Source of the DNA: Diphasiastrum complanatum
Lineage: Eukaryota > Streptophyta > Lycopodiopsida > Lycopodiales > Lycopodiaceae
NCBI GenBank assembly: GCA_029204225.1
Contig: CM055095.1
Span: 28,150,845-28,214,844 of the forward strand
DNA: 64,000 nucleotides
Reading direction: 5' to 3'
The position numbers and the translations under genes are program-made. Position 1 is the stretch's first letter. Each line of letters starts with the position of its first letter. A model generated the notes under the pieces. The model was not told the DNA's origin. It saw only the letters and a list, made by a program, of their open reading frames with translations, and made no database searches. Below are positions 44,048 through 57,088 of this stretch, piece by piece.

Positions 44048-45738
44048 CTTCTCTCTGTAACAGCTGACTGAAGTTCAGTGTTGATCATTTCTTTCACCTC
44101 TGCTGAGATATCTTTTGCAAATAACTTTGCAGCATCGCGGTCATAGTCGGGGTCATCTTTAAGATCTTCCTTAGTCGTAGATTTGTTTGTCATTTTACTT
44201 GAAGATTTCTTCTTTGAGGACTTTCTGCACTTCGTCAAAAATTTCTGGTCAGGTTTCGAGGAGCTTTTGCTTCTCGTTGTGACTTTGAATAATTTTCCCA
44301 CGACACTTGGCCAGGACTGATCTTCTGTCTTCGCCATTTTTTCTTCAATAACGTCAATTCTATGCACAGCAGCATCAGTCGAAGCTTTTGCTTTTGAGTC
44401 TACAGCATCTGGTGTTGCTACATACTGATATTTGGGTCGCGGCTTCTGCAGCTGAAGACAATCAGGATACTTGTGACCAGGCTCTCTGCAATTCGAGCAT
44501 AACGGTACATAACCAATCGGCAGATAGTCCGGTGATAAATGTCCTGGCTCTCCACAGTTATAGCAGTTGCCCAACACTAGTTTAGTCGCGGTTTGAGACT
44601 TCATTGGTCCAACAAATTCAGGAGGATTATGTCTTCTTGGTGCGAACTTGGGTCTGTCCTGCTGGGCTGATGCTGTAGTATCCTGAACATAGTTATTAGT
44701 CGCATCATTTTGAAAAATAAAAAGTACCTCATGGGCATGATCTTCAATATATTTGACATTCACAGTGGTGCAATCTTCCTTAGTGTGTCCTGAAGTTCCA
44801 CATTCCGTACACCACATTCATGAGTTGGAAGAAGATGCTTTCGGTCTTTTATCTGTAACTTCAGAGATCTGCACTTTCAAATCATTAAACTTTTTATTAA
44901 GGTTGTCCTCCTTTCGTTTAGTTCATCGTTTATTCTTTCTCTCTCCTTTGTCAGCTTCTGATTCTGATAAATCGCTGCTTTCAGATTCCGAGCTTGAAGA
45001 ACTGGTACTTGAATCAAAATCTGAATCATCATCGTTGTCACTAGAATCAGTCTTCGACTTTCGCAATTTCTTAGTTGATCGTCGTTTTCATGCTAGTTTC
45101 GAGGTCTCAAAATTTTTGGCACTAGCTATTACTGCTGCTAAGGAGGTCATGTCCCCTTGTCTGCAATACCGATCAATCTTTGGTGGTAAACTAGCCAAAA
45201 ACCATTCGATCTGCATATCACCGGTTAGTTTTCCTTTGAGATTTTTAACCTTTCGTGTATATTTGCGAAGGGATTCTTTACTCTTCTTCTGAACATTGTT
45301 TAGACATCTGAGAATTTTCGATTTGTAACCGATTTCTCTGAACTGGTTCAGAAATGCATCTTTCAGTAGGTATCAAGTTCCTACACGTCCTGGTTCAACT
45401 TGACTGTACCAAATGCGCACCTGCTTTCTTAGCAGACCAGGGAAGATTTGCAGTTTGTCTACGTCAGTACCTTCATTATTTGCATTAGCTATTGACTCAA
45501 ATTGTGAGCCATAGCTATCTGCATCATCGGAAGAAGTCCCTTTAAAATAATCGTATTTAATTTTTGATATAGAAGTGAAACGTGCAGCAAGACCCTCCAT
45601 ACCGAAGCTAATTAGGAGTTCAAGTAACTGGGCAATGATTTCGACTAGATTTCTTCGACTAGTACTCTCAATTTGTCTTCGTAAAAATTCCTCTCTAAGC
45701 TTACGGTATCGTTCTAATCTAGATTCTCTATCTGACAT
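44044..45738 (-). pseudogene. Element B gag with three zinc knuckles
   Basis: Gag starts at 45738 (MSDRESRLERYRKL) and has KIKYDYFKGTSSDDADSYGS and LQIFPGLLRKQVRIWYSQVE. A TGA near 45375 interrupts it, then come DAFLNQFREIGYKSKI, KYTRKVKNLKGKLTGD and QIEWFLASLPPKIDRYC. After further breaks the frame 44817-44044 has three knuckles: CTECGTSGHTKEDC, CYNCGEPGHLSPDY (last Cys lost) and CSNCREPGHKYPDC. A Lys/Ser-rich tail follows. The gene directly follows the primer site on the minus strand. Confidence 0.85.
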
Positions 45739-45790
45739 ACACTAGAGATGGAGATGGATTTGTCATATTTCTTATAACTTTCCTAAACTA

Positions 45791-45808
45791 TCCCCAGCAA
45801 CGGCGCCA
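45791..45808 (-). other. Primer-binding site of element B
   Basis: On the minus strand this reads TGGCGCCGTTGCTGGGGA. It is one base from the tRNA-Asp type site TGGCGCCGTTGCCGGGGA used by the Athila/Tat side of plant gypsy elements, and it starts 5 nt after the LTR end. Confidence 0.9.
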
Positions 45809-45813
45809 AAAAT

Positions 45814-47617
45814 TGGTATATGTTGTACTATACCAACAAGGTTAATATAGATTTTGTAGCAAATAGTGTCGTTCCCACAGAGGACAGCGTTAGAAAGTTA
45901 TGTTTTTGGTACAATTTATGACAAGTGGTTTTGAGTGTTATTCTGGTTGTCGACAAACATTAAAAAGTAACCAGTATTACTTATATTTGGGTGTGTTGTG
46001 TTGATAATTTTCAGAACAACAATCTAGCCTCTATCAAATCGAATGAAACGCGTTCTACAGATGAGATGTTATCAGAGTAGTACAATAGTACTACACTCTG
46101 GCTAATTAAGGTGTCAACAAAGAGTTGAGAAATGTTCGATGTATTCCGATTGTACAGACAATTAATTAATCGCGTTCGCGAACTGTTTGTTTCTAGACAG
46201 AAGTCCTCAACAACTGAAGTCCAAATTAATGGTTAAATAACACAAATTTCAGATCACGTTAGAAACTTATGTCAGTGACGATCAGGAAAACAGATCAAAG
46301 ACTCAATTCTTCAGACAGGGACTGTCATCTCATATGTATACATACAGCTTTATTCAATGATCGTACTAGACTGTACCAAAGATAGTCATTATTCAAGTGC
46401 CGAAAAGAAAGTATTCGCGACAAACGAATAAGATGATTTTAAGACAGTTCTTTAGAGCATGCTTTGCGGATACACAGCAAACGACCGTAATGCACTAGAG
46501 AGTCTGTCTGATCAGAGAGTAATTCATGTAATGCGTTAGAGATTGTTAGCAGACTCAAGATCACTCACACTCAGCAGTGCGGAGAACAGAGATAAGAGAG
46601 AATAACTCACAGAACTCTAATCACTTCTTCGATCTCTTACATATGCATAAACTCTTCTCTCTCGATGCTCGAGAATGAAGTGTGAGATCTATATATATTC
46701 TACGGGACGAACAAACACACCTCTTAAACAACAGGTGCGTCGCTCCCGCGAATCATAAAGGTGACGATATGAAGAAATATGAACGACTACTTATGCTTGA
46801 GCAAATGCGGCAACGTCCATAAAAGGACAGGTAATTTGGTCATCAATCACAACGGCCAGTAATCCCTGAGTGAGCTGGCATCCATCCAGTTGAACCTCCC
46901 TGAAAATTTATTTGCTAAACGGTTAGGGCAAGTCTGTAGCTTTAAGGACGAACAATAAATTGTCTTGCAAAAAATGTGAAAAACGCGAAGGTCTTCACTA
47001 AAGTCATTTCTTTAACATTTGAGGCATCTAGTATTTTGCGAAAATTCCAAAGTGAGAAAAATCCTGAAAAGCGAAAATCCCGAAAATGCCGACACTGTGA
47101 ACTTTTTTCGAGTAGTTATGCAAACTGTGTAAAAACACGAAGAAAACTGCAGGTCTGGATAAGAATTGGACGAAGATTAAAATGTCGATTAGTCGATTAG
47201 TAGGAGAATAATCTAACAGTCTAAAATCATGAGTGTTCCTCGTGACCACAAGTACCCTATTTATATTGAGTACCGCAATTTGATACCGCAAGACTCCGTA
47301 ATGACCGCAATTTGTTTGTATGCAGTAATCCTTCGATCGGTTCAACTTCCCTACCCAGACCGCATGAAGATCACAATCGTTACCTTTATGGCTGCTTTCA
47401 GTCCATTCAGCTTCCAATCAAATACAAATTTTCATCAACAATCCTACCTACTCTACCTTCAAAATTTCGATTATTCTAAAACAACTTGTCCTACTCTATT
47501 CCTCAAACTTTGTAAATACATTTCCACTAAACAATAATCTTACATTTTACACAATTACACTTCAATAAATTTTATAAATTACAATCATATTGCAATAGCC
47601 AAAGTTGGCCTAACACA
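45814..47617 (-). repeat. LTR serving element B and an upstream element
   Basis: On the minus strand the repeat begins TGTGTTAGGCC (47617) and ends CATATACCA (45814), about 1.8 kb. A TATA stretch, TATATATAG, lies near 46690 on the minus strand. Element B's primer site follows its 3' end. Before its 5' end comes GGGGGA (47618-47623), a short polypurine-like tract, with ORF3-A further upstream. It thus looks like the 3' LTR of an upstream element and the 5' LTR of B at once. The boundary is inferred, because no second copy is in the window. An 8-bp inverted repeat (TTGGTATA / TATACCAA, 45813-45836) marks the end. Confidence 0.65.
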
Positions 47618-47639
47618 TCCCCCGGGGGAAGAAACGAGT

Positions 47640-50001
47640 TCCACCGAGTTTCAAGCTTGAGTCTTCTTCATCTTCTTCCTGTGCTTGAGCTCCTTGCTAT
47701 CTTGTTCACTATCAGTATTGTTAGATGTATGTGCCTCTGTCCAATTGCTCATCGAATGTCCCTATCCTTGTTCATCAATTGTAATTGGCTTGTACAACTT
47801 GAGTACTCCCATTTGATTGCAGCATTTCTATTATTGTTGTTGCAGCCCTAGTTGTCGACGACCATGACTAATCTCTTGGTCTTGGTACTGGCGTGAGAGG
47901 ACCATGTCGAATAGGCTTGAGTAAGAGTCGTTGATCCATATCCATCACACCAGATACCAGTCGTGGTGTGGTTTCCGTTAGCATCAAATTACTTAGCCAT
48001 TATGTGGTCATTAGCATATAGCGTTTGTTAATGAATAACTCTTGTGTTTGTTGTATCGCAATCACCACAAAATTCCGAAACTCTAAAGTCCCATATGTCA
48101 CAGATTTGTGCCCTTGTTGGTCTTCCTTTTTTCAATATGTAGTTCCATTTGCTTGATGCGCTGTTGGAAGTCTTCTTCTCAATGGCAGTATAACGTCCAT
48201 AATAACGGGTATGCACATCAACATACTTCGCTATAGTAGCATATACTACGTCAAATTCTAAGTAGTCCCCCGTCAACCAAGGTCTAAATTTTGTTTGTCT
48301 CTGGATCACACTGTATGTAGTGTACATCGTTGTGCATTGGTAGAGTCCGTTCGGTTTCGTACAAGTATTGTACCGCAAAGAGCATGAAATTCCCTATTGA
48401 AATTTCGATTCCATCCGCATGTTTCACCTTCATCCAGCCTTGCAAGAACGCCCATGCCAAGACTGCTTGGGACTTTAAATCCAACTCTTGCCAGAAGTTG
48501 TATAATTCACATAAATCCCATGGCTCATCCCATTCTTAGGTTGTGATGTCGCTCATTCCTGGAAAGAATAGATAATCAATATTCTAGGCATGCTCTAAAT
48601 TGCGTAGGAATATCTAGGGTTTAAAGTGTTTTACAACTTTTTACCTCCCTGCCCAGTCTTGTTCTTGGTCGTTTCACTCGTGATTGACGCGGTATGGGAA
48701 GCAAGGTTTGCTAACCTGTCGGATTCATTGCAGCTTGGCTGTGTTGGTGTTGGCTTGTGTCCATTTGCATGGAATCCTGTCTGACCTTTAGTTGATCGGT
48801 CAATCTCGCAATGTCAGCAAGTAAGCCCTTTGTCTCCTTCTACAATTTCTTACATTCTTCTTCCTTTTGATGGAATGTTCCCTGTAAGCCTGTTAGCTGC
48901 TGTTTCACTTAAAGCACATCGGCCATCGATTGTTGTAAATTGGCCCTTTCTTGGACAGCTTCATGGTGGGATAGCCAATTGCGTTGAATATTGGTAGTAC
49001 ACCCTGCTTTCCTGTGAGCTCCCTTTCCAACTGAATATTTTTCTCTCTTAAGAATCCATGTTCTTTGACCATCTGTTCCAGCTTTCCCTCGTGCGTAGTA
49101 CCGTTTTGGCCCATTCTTTAAGGCCCGCATTATCAATGCGCACTGGTCCTTCCGTAGTGATGTTCGTGATCGTGCTTGCAGCATATCCCTCTCTCGTCCT
49201 CGGCCATGGCTTTGGAAGTCTGCACCATATAGACCTCCTTCTGCAGTTAAGTGATACGATCAAAATATTGCGCATTTTGTTGCCTTGGGTTCTGCTTCTT
49301 GCTGTTGCCTTGGGCTGAACGAGTCCCCGATCGCACCTCCACCTTGCAAGTTTGGTAATGACATGATGCTGCTCAATGCGTGCTCTTGTAGGGGACTCTG
49401 TTGTAGTAATCCTAACTCCGGATTACTTAATATGCCAAAACTTTCGCGTATTTTAGTGATGTGCGCCCCCCATTCAGAGTATTTCCTCGTACTCTTCAAG
49501 CATCTTATGAATTTCTTGTACGCGATTTTTTCCCAAGGCATCGGTGTGCCATTCAATGCAGCATGAACTAGTGCGAAGGATTTCACAGAATGTATTGTTC
49601 TGTGTGCTTTCCAAAAATTATCTGATTCATCCATCGGCATAAGATTCCAAGCTCGGCTGGTTTGCACATACTCAGTTTGTATCCTTGTTCCTTTGACAAT
49701 GCGTTCTTAGGGAAAAACCCTGTCATGTCAACAGAAGATACCTTTGGTATCTGAAAATCAAATGGTGGCCCCATCGCATTACCGAATGTTTCCTTCGTAA
49801 TCTCCATAGTGGTATTCCGCACGCATGTGATATTCTTCCCATCTGTGTCGATCCCAAAGTTTTCGATAAAATTTATTGCGGCACTTTCAATGATCTTGTT
49901 TGCATCGAAATCACCCAATGATGCAGTCGCAAGGTACCGAGTTGAACTTGAATCGAACCAATTCGTTTTATGAATCTTGAGCGTTTCCCAACCGTGGCCA
50001 T
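47640..50001 (-). pseudogene. ORF3-A and downstream frames of an upstream gypsy element
   Basis: From ATG 50001 (MATVGKRSRFIKRIG) the minus strand carries a protein related to ORF3-B, broken by frameshifts near 49955 and 49650. It continues FWKAHRTIHSVKSFALVHAA, WEKIAYKKFIRCLKSTRKYS, then a coiled-coil-like segment (KEHGFLREKNIQLERELTGK, about 49040-48980). Another unknown frame, 48484-48285, contains GIEISIGNFMLFAVQYLYE, and its neighbour contains GDYLEFDVVYATIAKYVDVH. Together this would be a protein of at least 500 residues ending shortly before the polypurine tract at 47618. No function is assigned. Confidence 0.55.
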
Positions 50002-51103
50002 GGTAGTTTCCGCTGCGCGAGTCTCACAATGACAGAAATTTGTAGCGTGTATGCAAAACTCAGACAAGTTTGCTCATATAACCATTCTCATCATCAGACA
50101 CACAATTTGGTAATTCCCTTCCAATTTTACACATCATTTTTCCATTACTACTATGACAACACGTATCTGTTAAACCTATCGCACCAACCTATTGAACCAT
50201 ACAATTTCCCTTTTGCTTTTATTTTTTTTGTTTTTCTTTATTTCTAGAACATTGCTAACTATGACAACACGTATCTGAAAACAACAATCATGTACATCTG
50301 CCATTGATTATCAACGTCATTCTATTCATCATATTCTGATATACAAAAAAGATATACAGCTATTCTCATAACAATATGCTTTTACAGTTTGGTCCTTCGT
50401 TCACCACCATCTACTGGCTGCAAACAGTACCCCATACAGTATGAATGCTCCCACAAGAACCCAAAACAACATGTTGACATCGAACATCTGGTAATCCCTA
50501 TTCCAAATTCCAAATTCTTGCATCTCCGGCCGCTCTCTCTGCTGCCTGTGGCTGTCATCTGTTGCTGTCTATGCCAAGCAATTCTCGTAAGTTTACGGGG
50601 TTGCCAAATTCTTCCTCGATCGTTGCGTCGTCTTCTTGACGTTGATGGCGTCGTCGTCTCCTTGGTACACCTTGCTTAGCCATATTTCCCTAGTAAAATT
50701 AACAATATCCCGTAATCCAATTACCTTCACTATAACTTGGAATTAGCCAACGTCTTGCTTATATATTCAGACAACATTGCCTCAACTTATCGCATACCCA
50801 ACATCATTCCACAAAATATGAATCCTAATTAAAGTAAAAATGAATAACCCGGAAAAACTAGTGACTAACCCGTGTTTCTTGTTTTTTTTTTTTCCCATGA
50901 TAACCACACATGCTACATTATGGTACACAACCGTACGAGGATTCCTCGTCCTGGCTGCCATTATGGTTCTCCAAGCTGATGTTGGTTGAATGTGACACCC
51001 GCCTTCAGGATATCAAATAAGGAGTAAATTACTCCTCGATTAACATCGGTCCTCCCTTCATGCGGGTGATATTTCTTGACCCTTCACCACAAATGGTATC
51101 CCT
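50002..51103. other. No firm gene; short minus ORF and a 108-bp repeat
   Basis: CTATGACAACACGTATCTG occurs at 50151 and 50259, 108 bp apart. On the minus strand ATG 50683 opens a short basic frame (MAKQGVPRRRRRHQRQ, then EEEFGNPVNLRELLGI) that may be the upstream end of the element carrying ORF3-A. GGAGTAAATTACTCC near 51020 is a palindrome. Nothing else is recognised. Confidence 0.35.
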
Positions 51104-51863
51104 TATCATTTCATTCAAGTTTGATCAAGTTCTATTAGTGTTTGCATCTCCTTTTGTGTGTAGATGCTGATTTTTCTACATTGGTGAGATTGGTAGTGTA
51201 TTTCTCTTTCTAACCAAAGATCTTTCAAGTTGATTGGATCTTAAGGATCTGAAAACTTTCACATGGTATCGAAGCTTGTGTTTCAAGTTATGAAGGAGAA
51301 AATCATATTTATCAATGATTTGGTGAAGAATATCAAGTCTAGAGCATGCTAGAGGGAATTCTACACCAAAATCGAGTTTTTTTGCTTTCGTAGATTGGAT
51401 CTTTTGTAGATCAAACCCTATATAGGTCTATAAACTTGATCAATTCTGATTTTTTATTTCAAATACTGGATTTGGCCGATTTTTGGATCAATGGATCAGC
51501 CTAAGCGGTGGCTAATAGATTGCATATCAAATTTTCAGCATTTGCATGTAGATTTAAAATAGTCAATTTTTTGTGATTTGTCAAAACCCTAATTTTGATT
51601 GGATCTCTAGATAGTGAGGTTGCTGGACTTCATTTGAGTGTGTTTCAATCTTAGGAAGTGCAAAAGTCATTAGGATGAGGATAGATCATAGTTTGATCAA
51701 GATTCCATGATTCTATGTGTTGATTTGCTTGGTATAAGTGCTTTTAGAGAATTTGTGAGATAGTTTCAAATCTTGGTGATTTCTTTTGAAAGCATTTGTT
51801 GTTGTTCAAAGGAGTGTTTTGTGCATTGAAACAGGTTGAAAAAGAAGATCAGATCATTGCTAC

Positions 51864-52957
51864 ATGGCAACCTTAATTGGAGTCATGTTGGAAGCCAATG
51901 ATAGGCTTACCTCAAGTAACTATTCATTGTGGAAAGTGAGGATGGAGTCACTTCTTGAGATGAATGATGTTTTGGATATTGTTGTAGGTTTGGAGGAGAG
52001 ACCAGCAACACAACAAGATCAAGTGAGGTATGACAAGAGGGCCAAGAAGGCTCTACACATGATAAAGATGAATGTTACCAATGAACTTCTCAAGGAAGTT
52101 GGTAAGTGCACATCATCTTTGAATCCAAGTCTACTTCTAGAGTGTTGACTCTAAGAAGATAAATCTTTTCTTGTTTGCAAAAGAATGAAGAAAGTCCAAG
52201 TACTTTTGTTTTGAGAATGAAAGCATTGAATGATGAGTTGGCTTGCATTGATGAAAGCATTAAGGAAGGAGAGCTTATTCAAGTGATTCTTAATGGCTTG
52301 TTGGATGCTCATGCTAACATTGTTCAAAGTATTGCTATTCAAAAGACTTTGCAAAGTTTTATGGATCTTCAAGAGATTTTAATCAATGAAGGATATAGGC
52401 TTCAAGCAAGAAGTGGGTCTACATCGACACATAAAGAGGATGCTATGTTCACAAAGGGCAAATTCAAGGGCAAATCCAAAAGTAAGTGGTCTAAAGGGCA
52501 AGATCAAGTGGATGCTTCTTCAAGTGACAAAAAGAAGAATAGATCAAAGCTCAAGTGCTTCTATTGTGGCATCAAAGGACACTTTGCAAGTGATTGTTAC
52601 AAGAAGAAGAGAGATCAAGTAGACAAGCAAGGTAATCTTACTCTTGATGAGGATGGTTTGGATGTTCAAGATGCAAATGATGATGCTTTTGTGATGTCTT
52701 CATGTATGCTTGCTAATGATGGAGATCTAGATCCTTGGTGGATTGATAGTGGAGCAAGTTCACACATGACCTTTCACAAAGAGTACTTCACTTCTTTGTT
52801 GGCATATGGAGATGACAAGAGGGTGATCTACATGGCCAATGATGGTGAGTGTGCAATCAAAGGGATTGGCACAATTCCTATTTCTCTCTCTACAAATAAG
52901 AATGTTCATTTGGAGGATGTCTTGTTTATTCCATCAACTTCAAGTCATTGGAGGTAA
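51864..52957 (+). pseudogene. Copia-3 gag and protease
   Basis: Gag starts at ATG 51864 (MATLIGVMLEANDRLTSSNY, SLWKVRMESLLEMNDVLDIV). Near 52115 about a dozen codons present in copia-4 are missing and the frame shifts. It resumes at about 52175 with FVLRMKALNDELACIDESI, the zinc knuckle CFYCGIKGHFASDC (52555-52596) and the protease active site WWIDSGASSHMTFHKE (about 52739). The frame ends at TAA 52955. The pre-integrase region after LEDVLFIPST is deleted. Confidence 0.9.
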
Positions 52958-53912
52958 TACCTAGGAAGAAGATTGTGAGAGGTCTTCCAAGTTCCTTAAG
53001 TGGCATCAAACACGTTTGTCAGTCTTGTGCTTTGTCTAAGTCACATAGACTACCTTATACTAAATCTATATGTAGATCTACAGAGCCTTTTCAACTTGTA
53101 CATTCGAATATTCATGGATTGGAGCTAAGATGTATGTAACATTCATTGATGATTTTAGTAGATTTTGTTGGATCTATCTACTAAAGAGCAAGGATGAAGT
53201 GTATGATGTCTTTATCAAGTTCAAGAATGCAAGGGAGAACCAATTTTCCACAAAGATCAAGTGCTTAAGGAGTGACAATGGTGGTGAGTACATATCTACC
53301 AAGTTCAAGGCCTTTTGTGATGAGCATGGGATCAAGAGGGAGTATATAACATCAAGGACCCCACAACAAAATGGAGTGGCTGAAAGGAAGAATAGGACTT
53401 TATGTAAAAGTGCTAAAGCTAGGAGGTTAAGTGCTAATCTTGACAAACCATTTTGGGATCAAGCTTTGTTGTGTGCCAATTTCTTGTGCAATAGGTGGCC
53501 GAGTGCTATTTTGGATGGAAGGACACCTTTTGAGATGCTATTCAAGAGGAGGCCGAGTGTCAACTTTCTAAGAACCTTTGGATGCACATGCTATGTCAAC
53601 ATTACTCTTGATGATACGACCAAGGAGGATCCATTTTCAAGAAGAGCTATTTTTGTTGGATACAGTGAGGTGAGTAAAGCCTACAAGGTTTACATTCCTT
53701 CTACTAACAAAGTGATTGTTGGTAGAGATGTCATTTTTTATGAGGGGAACATTTCAAAAGTATCTTCAAGCATGATTGATGGTAGTGTGGATGGATCTAA
53801 CATTCTTGATGTTGATGAAAAGGATCCTACTTTGGATGCTGATGATGATGGACCTTCATCAAGTCAAAAGCCAAGGCAAGGGAAAGACAGTACTTTCAAG
53901 GCTCACACATGA
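52958..53912 (+). pseudogene. Copia-3 integrase
   Basis: HVCQSCALSKSHRLPY carries the CxxC of the zinc-binding domain; the preceding His pair is deleted. The first catalytic Asp is replaced by Asn in LVHSNIHGLE. After a frame break near 53130 the rest is open: VTFIDDFSRFCWIYLLKSKD, RSDNGGEYISTKFKAFCDEH (second Asp), TPQQNGVAERKNRTL (Glu), FGCTCYVNITL and RRAIFVGYSEVSKAYKVYIP. The frame runs into element C at 53913. Confidence 0.9.
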
Positions 53913-54707
<795 letters not shown>

Positions 54708-54895
54708 GGGTCCACGGCCCAAAGTAGTGTTGGTCCCTCGGCACTAGGCTGCAATTGTCGTGAAGGGCGTTGTTGTCAGTTCTTTTATTGTTGGGACATG
54801 GTGCTTCAGGAAAAGCGTGGATAGAATTCGCTTACGTAAAACCTGAGGCTTTATTAGATGATGGCGATCAGCAAGAACTTGGACTTGCCAGATTT

Positions 54896-56730
54896 TCAAT
54901 AATACCCATAAGGGTCTGGTGGCCATTCCGGATAACCTTGTTCATCAACAATTGGGTTGTTGAGACATTCCATCAGAGTATCCCAAGATAAAACTGGATC
55001 CTCATAGATTGGTGCAACTGGTCCCAATGTCATGGACACCCCCAAATCATGATGTGGATATGACATACTTGCTTGACTCTCTTGTCTGTCCAGGTATTCG
55101 TGGTATGTCATAACCTGACGACTTTCCTCAGTAGTCAATATCAAAAATTTAGGACAAGGCTTTGTCATTGTAAGCACTGGTGCTTGCTATACTGAAGGCC
55201 TATTTGGGCTTGGATTCCCTAGATTTGGCCTTTGAAGAATGGATATATCCCGAATTGGCATTGATTTGGGGGTCTGTTGAATTGTGGAACAATTAGACTT
55301 TGGTTGAATCTTGCTCGTTGAGGGGCAATCATCAACTTTAGTCTTCCCTTGGTCATTGCATTTTCCCGTTGAAGGTTGCGTGACTGCACTTTTCCTTGGA
55401 TCTTGTGTTGGATTGCCTTCAAGTTGCTCTGTTGACTTTAGTCCCCTTTGTAATTCATCACTAAGAATTCTTTGTAGTGATTGCACCAAGAGACTTGGTA
55501 AAATCCGTTGGACTTCGTCGGATGTCAATTTCTTGATTTCCTCGGTTATCATTGGCATGATGGATTCTTCCATCTCTGTCTTCTGTGATGGTTTTACTTG
55601 TTTGTCCGAGGATATCTTTGCGTACTTTGGGACTTTTGCTAGATTGTCCTCTTTGTCACTTGTTTCATAACCCGGTGGCACTAAGATTTTTCTTTTGTAA
55701 TACGTTCGAGGTGGAAGGGCTACCCCAGGTGCATGTCGGTCTACATAGGCCAAATGCCTCCTGGCTATTTGTGAATTTCTCATTAGGCAATCTCGGCATG
55801 GATGATTAACTCTGCATTGTGAACACGAGGGATCAAATGTTGACGGATCCCCTCGATGTGGACATTCAGCATGGCGGTGTTTTCCTCCGCATCCATAGCA
55901 CCTCACTGAGCACAGTATGCCATCACCTCTAAGTTGATAAGCATACACCGGTAACAGATTCCCCTTAGGATCTTCCACAAAATAGACTGGTAGGTTGTTA
56001 TGGTCTTCCATTGAATTCGGTGACATGCAAGAGGATATAACTAAAACTTCTACCTTGCCACTGTTTGTTGAAGAAACTCGTGATTTAGATGGATCAATCT
56101 GACATCCATCCTTCTGGTGAGCTCCTTGTTGGCTTGATTCTGTTTCTAACCATTAAACCGTTGAATCTTGTTGTCGACAAGTCTGTTGCTCTGTATTTTG
56201 TCCTTTTAACAAGCGCGGATTCTTGATTGGACACCTGGGACTTGGATGATCTCCAAATCAGAAGGTACATTCGTCCTTTTCAAGAAACTTAATAGAGCGA
56301 GCATAAGCTTGCTGACAGCTTGAAGTGCAAGGTTCTTGGTCTTCCGCTGCACTTGATCTGCTTGACCTTGTTGCACTTTGTTGCCTTGCATGGGGTTCCA
56401 TTCTTGTTGGATCATTGCTCGTTGTCGACCTTTGTTCCTCTGATTCTCCATCTGGATAGGAAAAATCCTTCTTCTCGAGTGAGATTTCCATCAAGACAGC
56501 ATCCTTACAAAGTTGTGCAAGTGACGCATAGGATGCTGACTCTTCCATACCAGATCTGATCCTTTTGGACAGTCCGGCATAGTATTTTGCCATGATGATC
56601 TGTTGGAGAATCGGGGGATCACAATCCTTCACTAGATGATAGATCCGATAGGTGTAGTCTCAAATTGTTTCAACAGGAAACTTTTTGAATTTCGATAATC
56701 CTACAAGGGCGGTCTCCATAGTTCAGCACT
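54896..56730 (-). pseudogene. Gag-like region of element C
   Basis: Three open stretches in one minus frame (56632-56258, 56026-55187, 55177-54896) are separated by stops. The first, with its upstream end, reads GLSKFKKFPVETI, stop, DYTYRIYHLVKDCD, then QQIIMAKYYAGLSKRIRSGM and YASLAQLCKDAVLMEISLE, which fits gypsy gag. The second opens with paired Cys/His motifs (CSVRCYGCGGKHRHAECPH, CSQCRVNHPCRDC) and continues into a Lys/Ser-rich tail with a helical VQRILPSLLVQSLQRILSD segment. The third is acidic and Pro-rich and ends GYPEWPPDPYGYY. The Cys motifs could be a modified nucleic-acid-binding knuckle. Confidence 0.55.
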
Positions 56731-57088
56731 AGAATGTCGCAAAGTAGCTGGTTGGTGAATTGCTTCAAGCTTTGCTCAATGACTCTGGTGTTCCAACCCT
56801 TTTTTTTTTCTTTTTCTTTTGTGGGAGATGAAGAAGAAAAAGAGAAGAGAATCAATAAACGGTGGATCGGTATGGATGAGAATAGAGACAGACATGGATT
56901 TATTTAGCAGAGATGGAGATAGAAGATGGAATAGAGATGGGACAGAAGAATGATGGATGGATAGTTTTTTTTTTTTTTTTGGAGATTTTTTCATATCTGA
57001 GTGAATCAAATCTTTAACCTTCCTACAGTAGCTGTATTTGGACCATTTCTAGACAATGTGAGTTCTGCAAGAGTTCTTGATGAACAGA

